Source: Termitomyces sp. T153 | Lineage: Eukaryota > Basidiomycota > Agaricomycetes > Agaricales > Lyophyllaceae | Assembly: GCA_018296165.2 (NCBI GenBank) | Contig: JACKQL020000007.1 | Coordinates: 1,116,001-1,180,000 of the forward strand | Reading direction: 5' to 3' | DNA length: 64,000 nucleotides | Part shown: in pieces, positions 32,758 through 43,457 of the stretch | How positions within the stretch are numbered: position 1 is the first letter of the stretch | Layout: every line of letters begins with the position of its first letter | The notes under the pieces: generated by a model | What the model was told of the DNA's origin: nothing | The model's input: only the letters and a program-made list of their open reading frames with translations | The model's database searches: none | Translations under genes and position numbers: made by a program

Positions 32758-33320
32758 TTGTAACCCATAACCCCTTCAAATCCATAGGTTTGGGTTATCT
32801 ACTAACTTGGTTTGCAGGAGAATTTCACAACCCTCCCATAATCCATAACCTATAGGCCTTTCAGGGGGGTTATAACCCATACTTTGCCTAAAATAGATAG
32901 ATATTTGATCATAAATTAATTTTTCTTATTCATCATCATGTATATATTATTTGTACATATGTAGAATGTCAAAATATCACTGAAATTTGGATGAAAAATC
33001 ACTAAGTCAAAAATTTGTGAATTAGATTCTGCCTTACTAGTACTACAATGCCTAAAAACCATCTTGCAATCCTCAAAACAGGCATATCTTGGCTCAAAGC
33101 AAGTATAAAAACTTGTAAGCAAGGTCTTCTTCTACAACTCTCAAAGAAGGAGAAAATTTCAGAGGCTGACAAAACATGGTTGGATAATGATGCCAACCTA
33201 ATTGATAAAGAAGCAGTTATAGAACTTCTTGGAAGAACTGAGGTCTGAAAACAGTAGTTGGCTTGAAGAAGTGTTGTAAGAGTTTGTTATCAACTATTAT
33301 ATCAAGTTTTTTTACTTAAA

Positions 33321-34290
33321 CATGGACAGGGCCTGAAAATTGTAATCTTAAACCTCATGGAGAGAAGAAAAAAAAAGAACCTACCTTCATAAAAAAGGAG
33401 AATGCAACTCTCAAACAAAAAATTGAGATTCTTGATTGGCATCACTAAAACAAGCCAAGCCAAAGCAAAATAGCAGCATATTGGAATCAGACATATCCTA
33501 ATCTTTGCCTGAAACAACCATTGATTTTGGACTGGCTAAAAAATGAGGATAGGTTTTGGAAGCAGTATGCTTAGGCATTGGCAAGGGGACAGGCTAGGAA
33601 CATGAAGCAAGAAAAGCTGTCAGAGCACCCAGAAGTCAATGAGATGCTGGAACTGTGGGTTTTTAAAGCCATGTTAGATGGAATCAAGCTTTCTAGAGAA
33701 ATCATCAAAAAGAAGTGGAATTGCTTTGTAGAGCTGGTAGGAGTACTATTTGATGAGAGGATTGCCTGTGGTGAAGGATGGCTGGGCTGGTTCAAGGAGC
33801 AATGTGGCTTAAAAAGCTTCAAACATCATGGAGAAGCTGCTTCTGCAGATCCTTAAGATATTGAATGCAAACATGAATGTGTTCAAGAGTTGATTGCTAC
33901 TCATGGATTCCAACTAAAAGATATCTTCAACATGGATGAGACTGGAATTCTCTGGGAATGAGTGCTCAGTGAAAATATTCTTTCACTTACTCACATTCAA
34001 TACAGAATGCCACCTAATTGTGGCCTCATGAAAAAACAGATGACTGGTGTAAAATGAAATAAAAAGTGTTTAACTTTTGCATTTACAATGAATGCTGCTG
34101 GAACTGAGAAGCTTCCTCCAATGATTATTGGGAAGTATGAATGTCCACAAGCCTTCTGTAAGGGGACAAGCATTCTGTGGATGAACTCAACAGAAGGCAG
34201 GCAGTTACAAGTGACAAGCAAGAGTTGAAGGGGCACAAGACAGCTAAGAGTTGGGCAAGGGGCAAGCACAGTGAGCCAAGCATGAGTAAT
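33321..34290 (+). pseudogene. Pogo transposase, N-terminal part (DNA-binding region to first catalytic Asp)
   Basis: Helix-turn-helix region with breaks at 33390-33560 (ATLKQKIEILDWH; YPNLCLKQPLILDWLKNED). A CENP-B-type second HTH spans 33600-33850 (HPEVNEMLELWVFKAML; KKKWNCFVELVGV; HHGEAASADP). The first catalytic Asp is in IFNMDETGILWE (GAT 33935-33937). Then FAFTMNAAGTEKLPPMIIGK follows near 34075-34130. Several stops are present (TAA at 33853, TGA at 33960). The frame is cut at 34290 by E4. Confidence 0.85.
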
Positions 34291-35287
34291 TGTCATGACC
34301 TGCTCCCTAGACACTGCTCCCAACCCCTCCCAATTTCCCGTCTAACTCCCCTGAACCCCGCCCACACTTTTGCGCCCACACTGGATAACTCTGACACTTC
34401 TCCGGCAAACCCCGACGGCAACTCTGACATCCTCTCCATAGCCATCAACGCTCCCCCTGAAACCTTCCCCCACCATTCCTGGCCACATCATACGTTCCTG
34501 ACCCCCTACCCTAGTTTACCTGACCTGTCCCGGAGTATCACGATGTCCTTGGAGCGGCTGCACCCCCAACTGATCCCATCAGAATACCGCTGCGGCCCGA
34601 CCTTGGATTGTACCCAACACCCATCGACTCTGCACAGCTCCGTCGACTCCCGCCACCATATCCGCTGCCCTCCAAGGTACCCAGTAGTTGGTATATAAGT
34701 CGTAGAATAACTCCTCAAACTTTAGTCTTGATATTACATTTACCGGTTTCCTATGTTTTGTCTCTTGTCTCATCTCTGTTTCTGTTTTTAAGTTTTGAAT
34801 CTATCTTTTTCCTCAGTCTCGTCTTGTCTCCATCTCGTCTTGACTGTACATATTTCCTTTGTTCTTCTAAGTTCCTCTTGCTCCCTACATCAGTACAAAC
34901 TCCGCGCATGCGCCACAACCCGAACATTCTTATGACAACTCCAACCCTTGCTCCCCACTCGGCCCCAGGACCCATCAAGCCCTGGTAATCCCCTATCCAG
35001 CTCCGGCCCTGCCCCCATCACCTGAGAAGCCTCCGCTTACCCCGCAATCTATTTGCGCACCCATGAACTAGCTCTGACACCCGCCCTGGGTCAATGACCA
35101 GTACCTTTGGTCTTAGACTCCTCCGGACCATTCAGGACTTGCTTGGGCCGCTTTTCCTAGGACCCCCTCGCAAGCCTTCTCCACCTCCGCTCCAACTCCA
35201 GATGCCTGGTTATAAGCGCAGGACATTGCGTCCACCTAGTAAGGACTCGCCAGTGTACTGAGCCCCCGTCGTCAGCGGAACCTGACA
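34291..35287 (+). repeat. E4 5' LTR
   Basis: 997 bp, TGTCATGACC to ACCTGACA. It has an extra stretch of about 13 bases (TTTTGCGCCCACACT region near 34365) relative to the 3' LTR. TATATAA is at 34692 and the predicted RNA start AGTCTTGATATTA at 34724. Confidence 0.92.
34692..34736 (+). promoter_or_regulatory. E4 LTR TATA box and self-priming RNA start
   Basis: TATATAA (34692-34698), then AGTCTTGATATTA (34724-34736) 32 bases downstream. That 13-mer is the exact reverse complement of the primer-binding site 35288-35300. The 3' LTR keeps the same spacing (45755 and 45787). Confidence 0.75.
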
Positions 35288-35300
35288 TAATATCAAGACT
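35288..35300 (+). promoter_or_regulatory. E4 primer-binding site (self-priming type)
   Basis: TAATATCAAGACT directly after the LTR, fully complementary to 13 bases at the predicted transcript 5' end. No TGG-type tRNA site is present. Confidence 0.78.
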
Positions 35301-35319
35301 CCCCCTTACCCCATTCTTG

Positions 35320-37830
35320 ATGTCTGCATTTAACCCCACGTACAACCCCGTCAATTACCCAACCGACGCCTATGGCCGACCCCTACTAGAAAATCCCTAT
35401 GCTCCATTCTACCCAGGTCCCTTTGTGGACCAGTACGTGCCCTGTCACTGGACCCCTGACCCCAACCAGGCATTCTACGCCCCCTCCAATCAGCCAGGGA
35501 ATACCCCCGGGCTGGCGCTGCCCTCCCGCATTCCACGCCAATGGCAATAACCCCCATATCAACCCTGGAGGATACTCCGCAGCACCCTCCAACCCCGCCT
35601 ACCTCCCCCCCACCCATTACTATGTGTACCCAATCCCCGCTGCAGCCCCAGTCCCTCCAGAGGCCATGGATAACTATTCCCCCCCGCCCCCGTTCACTGC
35701 TCAAACCCTCCTTCTCCTAGGCAGCAAAGGGTTGAAGCCTACCCCCAGCACACGCGACAAAGTCCTCCGCTTCCTCTGCCTGTCCCCCACGGAATTTGCA
35801 AGGCATACCCGCACCCTCCTCACCAACCTAGGCTACCCCAACGCCTCCACAACTCCGGAGGTCTGGGTGGATTGACTCCTTGACTTCCACAAACACTACC
35901 TGCAAGAGAACCTCCCGGAGAATACGCAAGGCACCCTGGGCATCAACAACAACATACGGAACAAGCTCCACGCCTTGGTCGAAGAAATCCACACTAGCCC
36001 AAACCTCTGCCCCTTCAAAGACCCTCTGGATCCTGCCCGCTCCTTCCACGTGCAATGCAAGGAACCCGTCGGAACACAAAACAAAGCCCCATCTTCCATT
36101 CCCCATCAGCAGGAAGAACTCAACGCGGCCTCCAGCATCTTGAGGAACCTCAACCCCATGGAGGGGTTGTTCAACCAACCCGCCGCCCACACCTTGGCTC
36201 TCTCTGCCCGGCCCTGGGCCAGCTCTGTGCCCAGCACCTTCCAAACCTGGGACCAACCCGCCGCCCCCGAACTCTGTTCCCAACGACTGCCCCTACACGT
36301 CAACAACAACAACAGGACCCTCTCCTATATCGACGAGCCAGGCAACCCCGCTGACGAACATGCCCTGCACAACGGGCCTCAATGAGACTGACCCCCCCAC
36401 TTCAATCTCCGCACCCCTTGTATCAATGCCCCTCCACCCCGTCCCAACGCCCCAGTTCCCCCGCGACAGTCCATGGGCCCCGGGGCACTCCGACCCCCTT
36501 TTTCCGCCAACCCCTCTCATCCTCCACCTGCCCCAATGCCTAATCCCCCCACCGACGCCGACTATTTTGGACCCCTGACTCCCGGAGGACCCCCTCCTCC
36601 TCGATGGGCCCCAGGACCCGCCCCAGGTAGTGTGGGTCAAAACCCCAGTGGAGGACCACCCAATGGCGGACCCCCTGGAGAATGGGGCCCGGCGATGGAC
36701 AACTTTCCCCCCCAGCACAGAAATGAAAATCACTACTACTACTACTACCATGCCAGACCCCCACCTCGAACTCAAAATTCACAGGACAATACCCGCGACA
36801 CACTGGCCCAGGAGAGTAAACTCAACATCCAGAAGCCCGAACCCTTCACCGGCCGTGACCCTCAGAAGTGGCAAATCTTCCTGACTCAGTGTTTAACTCT
36901 TTTCCAAGCTAAGCCCATCACTTTTCAGCTTGAGAGCTCACGACTAGCCTTCGCCACATCATACTTACAGGGCATCGCCTTTGACCACTACACCGTGCTA
37001 CTCCGGTTCGACCCAAACAATCCCATACTCTCCAATTGGCTTGCTTTCACCTAAGAGTTCTCAAGTAAGTTTGGTGTCTTTGACACCGTAGCAGAGGCGG
37101 AGGAAAATCTCTTCAACCTCCAAATGTGCGACAATGAATGCTTCACAACCTTTATTGTACAGTTTGAATGAGAGGCCTACGAGACCGGCTGGAATTACAA
37201 CACCCTCCGGTTTGCCCTCCGTCGTGCCCTACCCCAACGGATCAAGGATGTCCTTTGCCTTGCACCCAAGCAAACCACCTATGACGGGTACAAGGCGCTC
37301 GTTACCCAGGTCGACCAACATTACTGGGAAGACCGTAGCGAAAACATGGCACCCCGGACCTCTTGGAACACCTCTGGTAACACCAACTGGCAGGCCGGAG
37401 CAACCAATGGCATTCAATCCTCAATCCCCGCTAATCACACTAACCCCACACCCCGCTTCCCTCCAGGCCAAGGAGTCCCCAACACCAACCGACCCCCGGG
37501 GCAGTGCCCACCTACCCAGCTCAATGCTGCCGACCTCCATGACACCCCAGTACCCCTGGATACCAACCCCAATGACCACGATGACATCCTGGACCCCGCC
37601 GACAATCAAGAAGCCCTATGCGCAAACAGAATCCAGGACAACCTGTGGATCGATGTGCCAGAGGAAACGCAGGAGAAATGATGGAAGGAGGGCGCATGCA
37701 TCCTATGTGGTGAGCAGGGACACTTTATTCGCAGTTGTCCTAAACGACAGGTGATGGGACATGCCATGTGGATGATCAACGGAGAGGACTGTAACTACCA
37801 GTTCATGGAAAACAAGTCGGCAGTTTAGGT
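35320..37830 (+). pseudogene. E4 gag: capsid-like region and zinc knuckle, broken
   Basis: Starts MSAFNPTYNPVNYPTDAYG at 35320. A frame change occurs near 35530, with stops at VWVD-TGA, GPQ-TGA-D-TGA and LAFT-TAA. Pro-rich linkers (36400-36700) lead to the capsid-like part at 36830-37260 (FTGRDPQKWQIFLTQCL; FDHYTVLLRFDPNNP). A zinc knuckle CILCGEQGHFIRSC (C-x2-C-x4-H-x4-C) lies at 37690-37740. It would package the element RNA in a virus-like particle in the cytoplasm. The LHALVEEIHTSPN segment identifies the older gag fragment at 3700-4235. Confidence 0.85.
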
Positions 37831-37899
37831 CTGGAAGATGCACTAGACCGCGGACCATATCCCAACGTCTTCTCCGCCCCAGCCACACTCCTCCATGCA

Positions 37900-38381
37900 A
37901 TGATACTTGCCCCAGATAACCCCCCAGCACACCTCCCCTCCCACTCCTCCACAAACCTCCTCCTCCGCACCACTCTCCCCTTCACCAACAAACCCGTCCC
38001 CACACTAGTCGACAGCGGCGCCACCGATAACTTCGTTGATGAATCCCTGGCGGTGCTCGCCCCACAACCTCTCCGCTGCCTCCCCGCCCCAATCCCCCTC
38101 AAACTCTTTGACGGAGACTCTACCCCAGCAGGAGACATCACTCATTGCCTAGAAACAACCCTGACCTTTGCCGACGGACAACAGCAAGAACTCCGACTAC
38201 TTGTCACAAAATTACACCCCTCTGCCCCCGTCGTCTTAGGGTTCTCATGGCTCCGCTCCACCAATCCCCGCGTTGATTGGCCCAGTCTCACCCTATGCCT
38301 TGACCGTGACAACCCTACCGACTCCGGACTGGTACCCTTTGATGTCTCACCCCCCTCCAAGAACTCCGAAACCATGATCGA
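37900..38381 (+). pseudogene. E4 first aspartic protease domain (catalytic motif intact)
   Basis: PTLVDSGATDNFVDESLAVL carries the retropepsin DSGAT motif unchanged. It continues with KLFDGDSTPAGDITHCLETT and the C-terminal signature PVVLGFSWLRSTNPRVDWPS. The frame is open from 37900 into the solo LTR at 38382. It is the first of two protease-like domains in the polyprotein, and only this one keeps DSG. Confidence 0.82.
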
Positions 38382-39426
38382 TGATGAGCCCCAGTTATCG
38401 CTGAGCACCTTTTTCGGCGGCAGCTGACTACTTCAAATTTGACACAAGTCACAACACTCAGCACACGGGACTTAGCCCTAGGATTGGACCGAAGCACAAG
38501 ACTCTAGTGACCACGAGACTTATTGATCACGGGGAACATCACGCAAAGCCTGGAACTTGGGCCTAGACCATCAAGGCCTAGACCCTCTTGGCGACGATTA
38601 TTAGCGATCTTAGCGATCCTGGCGACAAAACGGCGTTCCTTTACTATATATGGACATATTACCAGACGCGTACCTTTTTACTATCATTCCCCTTGTCGAG
38701 CTTACCAACATCCCTGAACGGTGTTCTTACTTCAGGTATTGACATTGGACTCGTTCTCTTTTTGGTTCTTATTAGCAATTAGTCGTCGCCAAGGCCTCCC
38801 CTATGACCTTTTACTTAGTTACGGACTGATGCCTGGCACGCAACCTCAACACAGTGGCAGACGCCGCCGCTAGTGGCGCTTAATTGCTTACCTTCCCTTA
38901 CTATACTTCGAAAACGTATAAATACTGCCTGTACATAGACACCCGACAATCGAATTTTACCATCGCATCACCATCGTATTACTCCTCCATCTATAAGCTA
39001 CCAGCTTAAAGATTCCATTTGCCTCATCCCTTTCCCTCATCTCGTCTTCGACTTTGGGTTCGCGACAAACCTCTTCAACCTCGACCTCAACTTAGTGTGG
39101 TACCGATTACAGGTGCCTATTAGCGTTATTTCAATTTAGTGACGCTAGCAATTGCGGCTAGCGATAAGTTTACGTTCGTCCGTCGATCTTAGTTTTACTC
39201 TTACCGCCGTCTCCTTTATTCGCCCCGCCACCGTTTCAGTTTCGCTGCGACTATCGTTAGCAGTAGCGATTCTTTTCGACTTCACCTCCTTGCCACCACT
39301 TTCGCTCTAGTTCTCTGGGACGGTTACTGACTCGCCCTCAATTATTAACTTCCTACTGCCAGCTATCCTATCTAGTGACAAGTGTTAGGTTTCCTGCACG
39401 GCACTAGGCGGCATAGGAGCACATCA
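38382..39426 (+). repeat. Solo LTR of a different family inserted in E4 pol
   Basis: 1045 bp with ends TGATGAGC and GCACATCA (TGATG...CATCA inverted ends). The flanking duplication is TCGA (38378-38381 and 39427-39430). Comparison with E1 (AATTGACCAACC) shows that removing the insert restores the gag-pol sequence exactly. A TATA box (GTATAAATA) lies near 38918. Older relatives of its sequence occur at 59420-59745. No internal region remains, so it is a solo LTR or a short non-autonomous element. Confidence 0.82.
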
Positions 39427-39430
39427 TCGA

Positions 39431-40937
39431 CCAACTCCGGACCCCACCGCAACTTTGCTCTAGGTCTGCACGGTCGTTTGTCATCTATGTCCGACTTGGC
39501 GGCTCGCTCAAGGTACTCCCCGCCCTCATAGACAGCAGTGCCTCCGGTGTCTTCATCAGCAACCAACTCAACCTCCGACGCAACAACCTTGACAAACCCC
39601 TCGAGCTCCAACTCTTCAACGGGAGCCCCGCCACGACAAGAATCATGCAGTACCACAACAACACCCTCACCCTCAATAACGACCTGCAGTTCCAGGCCTG
39701 AATCCTCATTACCCAACTACCCCCATTGACCCTGATCGTGCTCGGACTCTCATGGCTGCAAGATGTCAATCCTGACATCAACTGGAAGAACCTCACCATG
39801 CAATTCCCTGGCCCCAAAGCAAGCTTAGTGGTCACCATCCACCTCTGCTTCCAGTCTATCTCTGATCTCGATGTTCCCCGCCCCGACACCATCACCTCCA
39901 GAATGACTCAGGATTCCCCAACCCCCGACGCCAACCCCGACGGAGAAAGAAGCACAACTCCATCTCCATCACCCTCGGACAAATTACAACGGCTGCCCCC
40001 CAACATACCCCAAAATCTATATAAGGGCCCGCACTACCTCAACCAGCAATGCCCAAAGCCCCTGACTGACCCCGACATCACCCCAGACCCAACTGTTATA
40101 CCTATGGTACCCAACCCCGTCCACCCTGGAGACCTCAACATTAAAATCATTGGCGCCATCCCCTTCACGCGCCTCCTACAAGAAGGCACCCCCGCCTTCC
40201 AGTTGCAAGTCACGCCAGCCCTACCCGAGGAATACCTCCGTACAGGGACTACCACGCCAGAAAGCAAGACGGAGGAACAGATCCTATCCGAAGTAGTTCC
40301 CCCGGAGTATCATGAGTTCACTGACGTGTTCTCCAAAGGAAGTGCCAAGGAACTCCCTCCGCACCGCTCCTATGACCACAAGATCGACCTCGAAGAAGGT
40401 ACCTCACCCCCATTTGGCAAGATCTACAACATGTCTGAAATCGAGCTCTGGGCCCTGAAGGAATACCTCGATGACATGCTTGGCAAAGGTTTCATATGCC
40501 CGTCGATCTCTGCGGCTGGCGCCCCAGTTCTGTTTGCCAAGAAAAAAGACAGATCCCTCCAACTCTGTGTGGACTATTGGGAACTCAACAAAGTCACCAA
40601 AAAGAACCGGTACCCCCTCCCCTTAATTGGAGACCTTGTTGATCGTCTTCGCAGCGCCAAGATTTACACAAAAATCAACCTCCATTCCGGCTACAACAAT
40701 GTCCGGATCGCCACAGGATATAAATGGAAGACCGCTTTTTGCACCCACTACGGCCTCTTTGAGTATCTCGTAATGCCCTTCGGAATGACTAACTCCCCCG
40801 CCACCTTCCAGTACTTCATGAATGACATCTTCCATGACATGAACGATGTTTTTGTCATTGTATATTTGGACGATATCCTGATCTACTTGAATTCGCTGGC
40901 GGAGCATTCGGAGCATGTCTGCTGTGTCTTGGAATGA
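39431..40937 (+). pseudogene. E4 second protease-like domain and reverse transcriptase
   Basis: The second retropepsin-like fold reads PALIDSSASGVFISNQLNL (near 39515) and LQLFNGSPATTRIMQYHNN, ending VLGLSWLQDVNPDINW. It has DSS where DSG is expected. RT follows in an open frame (39726-40937): FICPSISAAGAPVLFAKKKD, VDYWELNKVTKKNRYPLP, FEYLVMPFGMTNSPATFQ and YLDDILIYL (YLDD at 40863-40874). The first catalytic Asp of motif A is Asn (KINLHSGYNN, AAC 40677-40679), a G-to-A change that should kill the enzyme. The stop is TGA in VLE-TGA-LREYHLH. Confidence 0.87.
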
Positions 40938-43230
40938 CTCCGAGAATATCACCTTCACGCTAAACCCAAGAAGTGCTCATTCCACACAGTGGAAGTCGAA
41001 TATCTCGGAGTCATCATCACCTCCGACGGTGTGCGCATGGACCCCACCAAGGTCGACGCGATACTCAACTGGCCCTCCCCACAGAACGTCAAGGAGGTAC
41101 AGTCATTCTTGGGGTTTGCTAACTTCTATTGCCACTTCATCGACAACTACTCTGGGATCACCAAACCCCTCAACTGACTCACATGGAAGGACACCCCTTG
41201 GACTGGGACAGCAAGTGCCAGAGCATATTCCTCCTCCTGAAAAAGGCCTTCACCTCTGCTCTGGTCCTCCGCCATTTTGACCCCTCCCTACCGATCGTGC
41301 TCGAATGTGACGCCTCCGACTACGCTATTGCCGGGCTACTCTCCCAGTCGAACTCGGGGGGCAAGGATCTCTGCCCCGTCGCCTTCTACACCTGATCAAT
41401 GATCCCAGCAGAACTCAACTACAATATTTACAACAAGGAACTCCTCACAATCGTCAAAGCTTTTTGTCAGTGGCGGGCCTACCTCGAGGGGTCCCTGCAC
41501 CGCATCCAAGTCTACTCCAATCACAATAACCTGCAATATTTTGCAACCACGAAACAGCTCAGCTGCCACCAAGCTCAATGGTCCGAAACCCTCTCAGAGT
41601 ATGATTTTACTATTCACTACCACCCCGGACGACTCAGCGCAAAGCCCGACGCCCTCACTTGAAGACCCGACATGTATCCGAAGAAATCGTTCAAAACTGA
41701 ACAAAATGCATTCAACCACCGAGTGGTAATCCCACCCGAACATCTACATGCTGTGCTGATTTTAAACAAAGCAGGAATCCTCCAGCAAATCAGGAATTCA
41801 CCCCTGGACCCCTTCTTCAACCAGCATGACCCCCGCAACAACCCCAACGAGTTGAGCGTAGACAACTCCTTTTCGCTATCTCCGGACCACCGCCTCCTGC
41901 TCTGGAATGGACAAATCTACGCCCCAGACCACAAGTCCATTTGCCTCAACATACTGTGACAACACTACGACCACAAACTCTGGGGGCACCCAGGAATCTG
42001 TAAGACCCTTCAACTCATCTCCCGGACTTATTTTTGGCCAGGAATGAAGAAGGACATCACACAATACGTAAGGGCCTGCGAACCCTGCCTACAGGCCAAA
42101 GTACCCCGCCACCGCCCCCATGGATTACTGAAACCCCTCCCTGACGGTCGCCGCCCCTGGTCCTCGATATCAATGGATCATATTGTCGAACTCCCCGACT
42201 CTGAAGGTTTCGACGCAATCCTTGTTGTCGTCTGCCGCCTTACTAAACAAGCCCTCTTTATCCCCTGCCACACCACCGACACTGCCCTGGATTTTGCCAA
42301 ACTATTTCTCAAACATGTATTCTCCAAACACGGACTTCCCGACGATATCGTCTCCGACCACAGACCCCTATTCGTATCCCATTTTTGGCAATCACTGTGC
42401 AAGGCGCTCGAAATCAAAACCAGCCTCTCTACTGCCTACCACCCGGAAACCAACGGACAAACCAAACACGTGAACCAGACGTTAGAACAGTATCTTTGCC
42501 TCTACATTAACTATTTACAGAACAACTGGCACGCGGAGCTTCCCCTCACCAAATTCACCTACAACAACACGCCTCACTCCGCCACCAGAGTTTCCCCCTT
42601 TTACGCCAACAAGGGCTACAATCCCCGACTCACGCTGTCCCTCAAAGACATCTCTTCCCACATTGCCCACAAAGTCGCCGAGGACCTCCGATCCCTCCAC
42701 CAATTCCTCCGGGACAAGATCAACACCACCAACCAAGCCTACTCCAAGCATGCCAATGCCTGTCGCAAGCCGACCCCCGACTGGCCCCCCGGCACCCTGG
42801 TCTGGCTCAACTGGCAAAATCTTAAGACCTGGAGGCCTTCCATCAAACTCAACCACAAACGCCTCGGCCCATTCAAGGTCCTCTGGAAGGTCTCCACCCA
42901 CGCTTACAAGCTCGACCTGCCTCTGGGCCTGAAGGGCCTCCACCCTGTGTTCCACGTTTGACTCCTTGAAAGGCACACTCCAGACCCCTTCCCTGGCCAA
43001 CACCCCAGCCGACCGCCCCCCGTCAAAGTTGAGGACGAGTATTACTATGAGGTCAACAAGATCCTCGACGCCTGGATAGTCTGTGGCCGACTCCAGTACT
43101 TGGTCTGCTAGAAGGGCTATGGACCTGAGGACGACACATGGGAACCCCAAAAGAACCTCAACAGAGCCCCCGACAAACTCCAGGACTTCCACCGACAAAA
43201 TCCTGCCAAGCCCCGGAACCCCCAGGACTG
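40938..43230 (+). pseudogene. E4 RNase H, integrase and chromodomain
   Basis: RT thumb/connection LGVIITSDGVRMDPTKVDA, then QSFLGFANFYCHFIDNYSG. RNase H reads LECDASDYAIAGLLSQSN (41305-41360) and ELNYNIYNKELLTIVKAF. The integrase N-terminal zinc region ends ACEPCLQAKVPRH. The catalytic core is open at 42044-42961 with SMDHIVELP, IVSDHRPLF and the Glu in HVNQTLEQYLCLY, a DD35E set with all three acids kept. The chromodomain is at 43030-43190 ([32 protein letters not shown]), where a stop replaces the core Trp. The chromodomain would target integration to chromatin. Confidence 0.87.
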
Positions 43231-43457
43231 ACCCAACACAGATGGCAGTAGTGGGCGTAACCCCCACCTCTGGGTTCACCAGAGATTCAACTCCCACCAG
43301 TACCCTCCTATGTGTTTTCACTTACTCCTCTCCTCGCTCTATCTGAAACTTCCCACACTCAGCAGAAGGACCAGAGAATGTATAGCGACAAGTGGTGCAT
43401 ATATATATCGAACAAGAATGGGCAGAGAACAAGTCAACGATGGGGTCCGAGTTCCCC

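Noticed and set aside
34177..34698. A 173-codon frame across the left edge of E4
   Set aside because: It joins the pogo transposase end to LTR sequence by chance. The GTAAT duplication marks the junction at 34290/34291.
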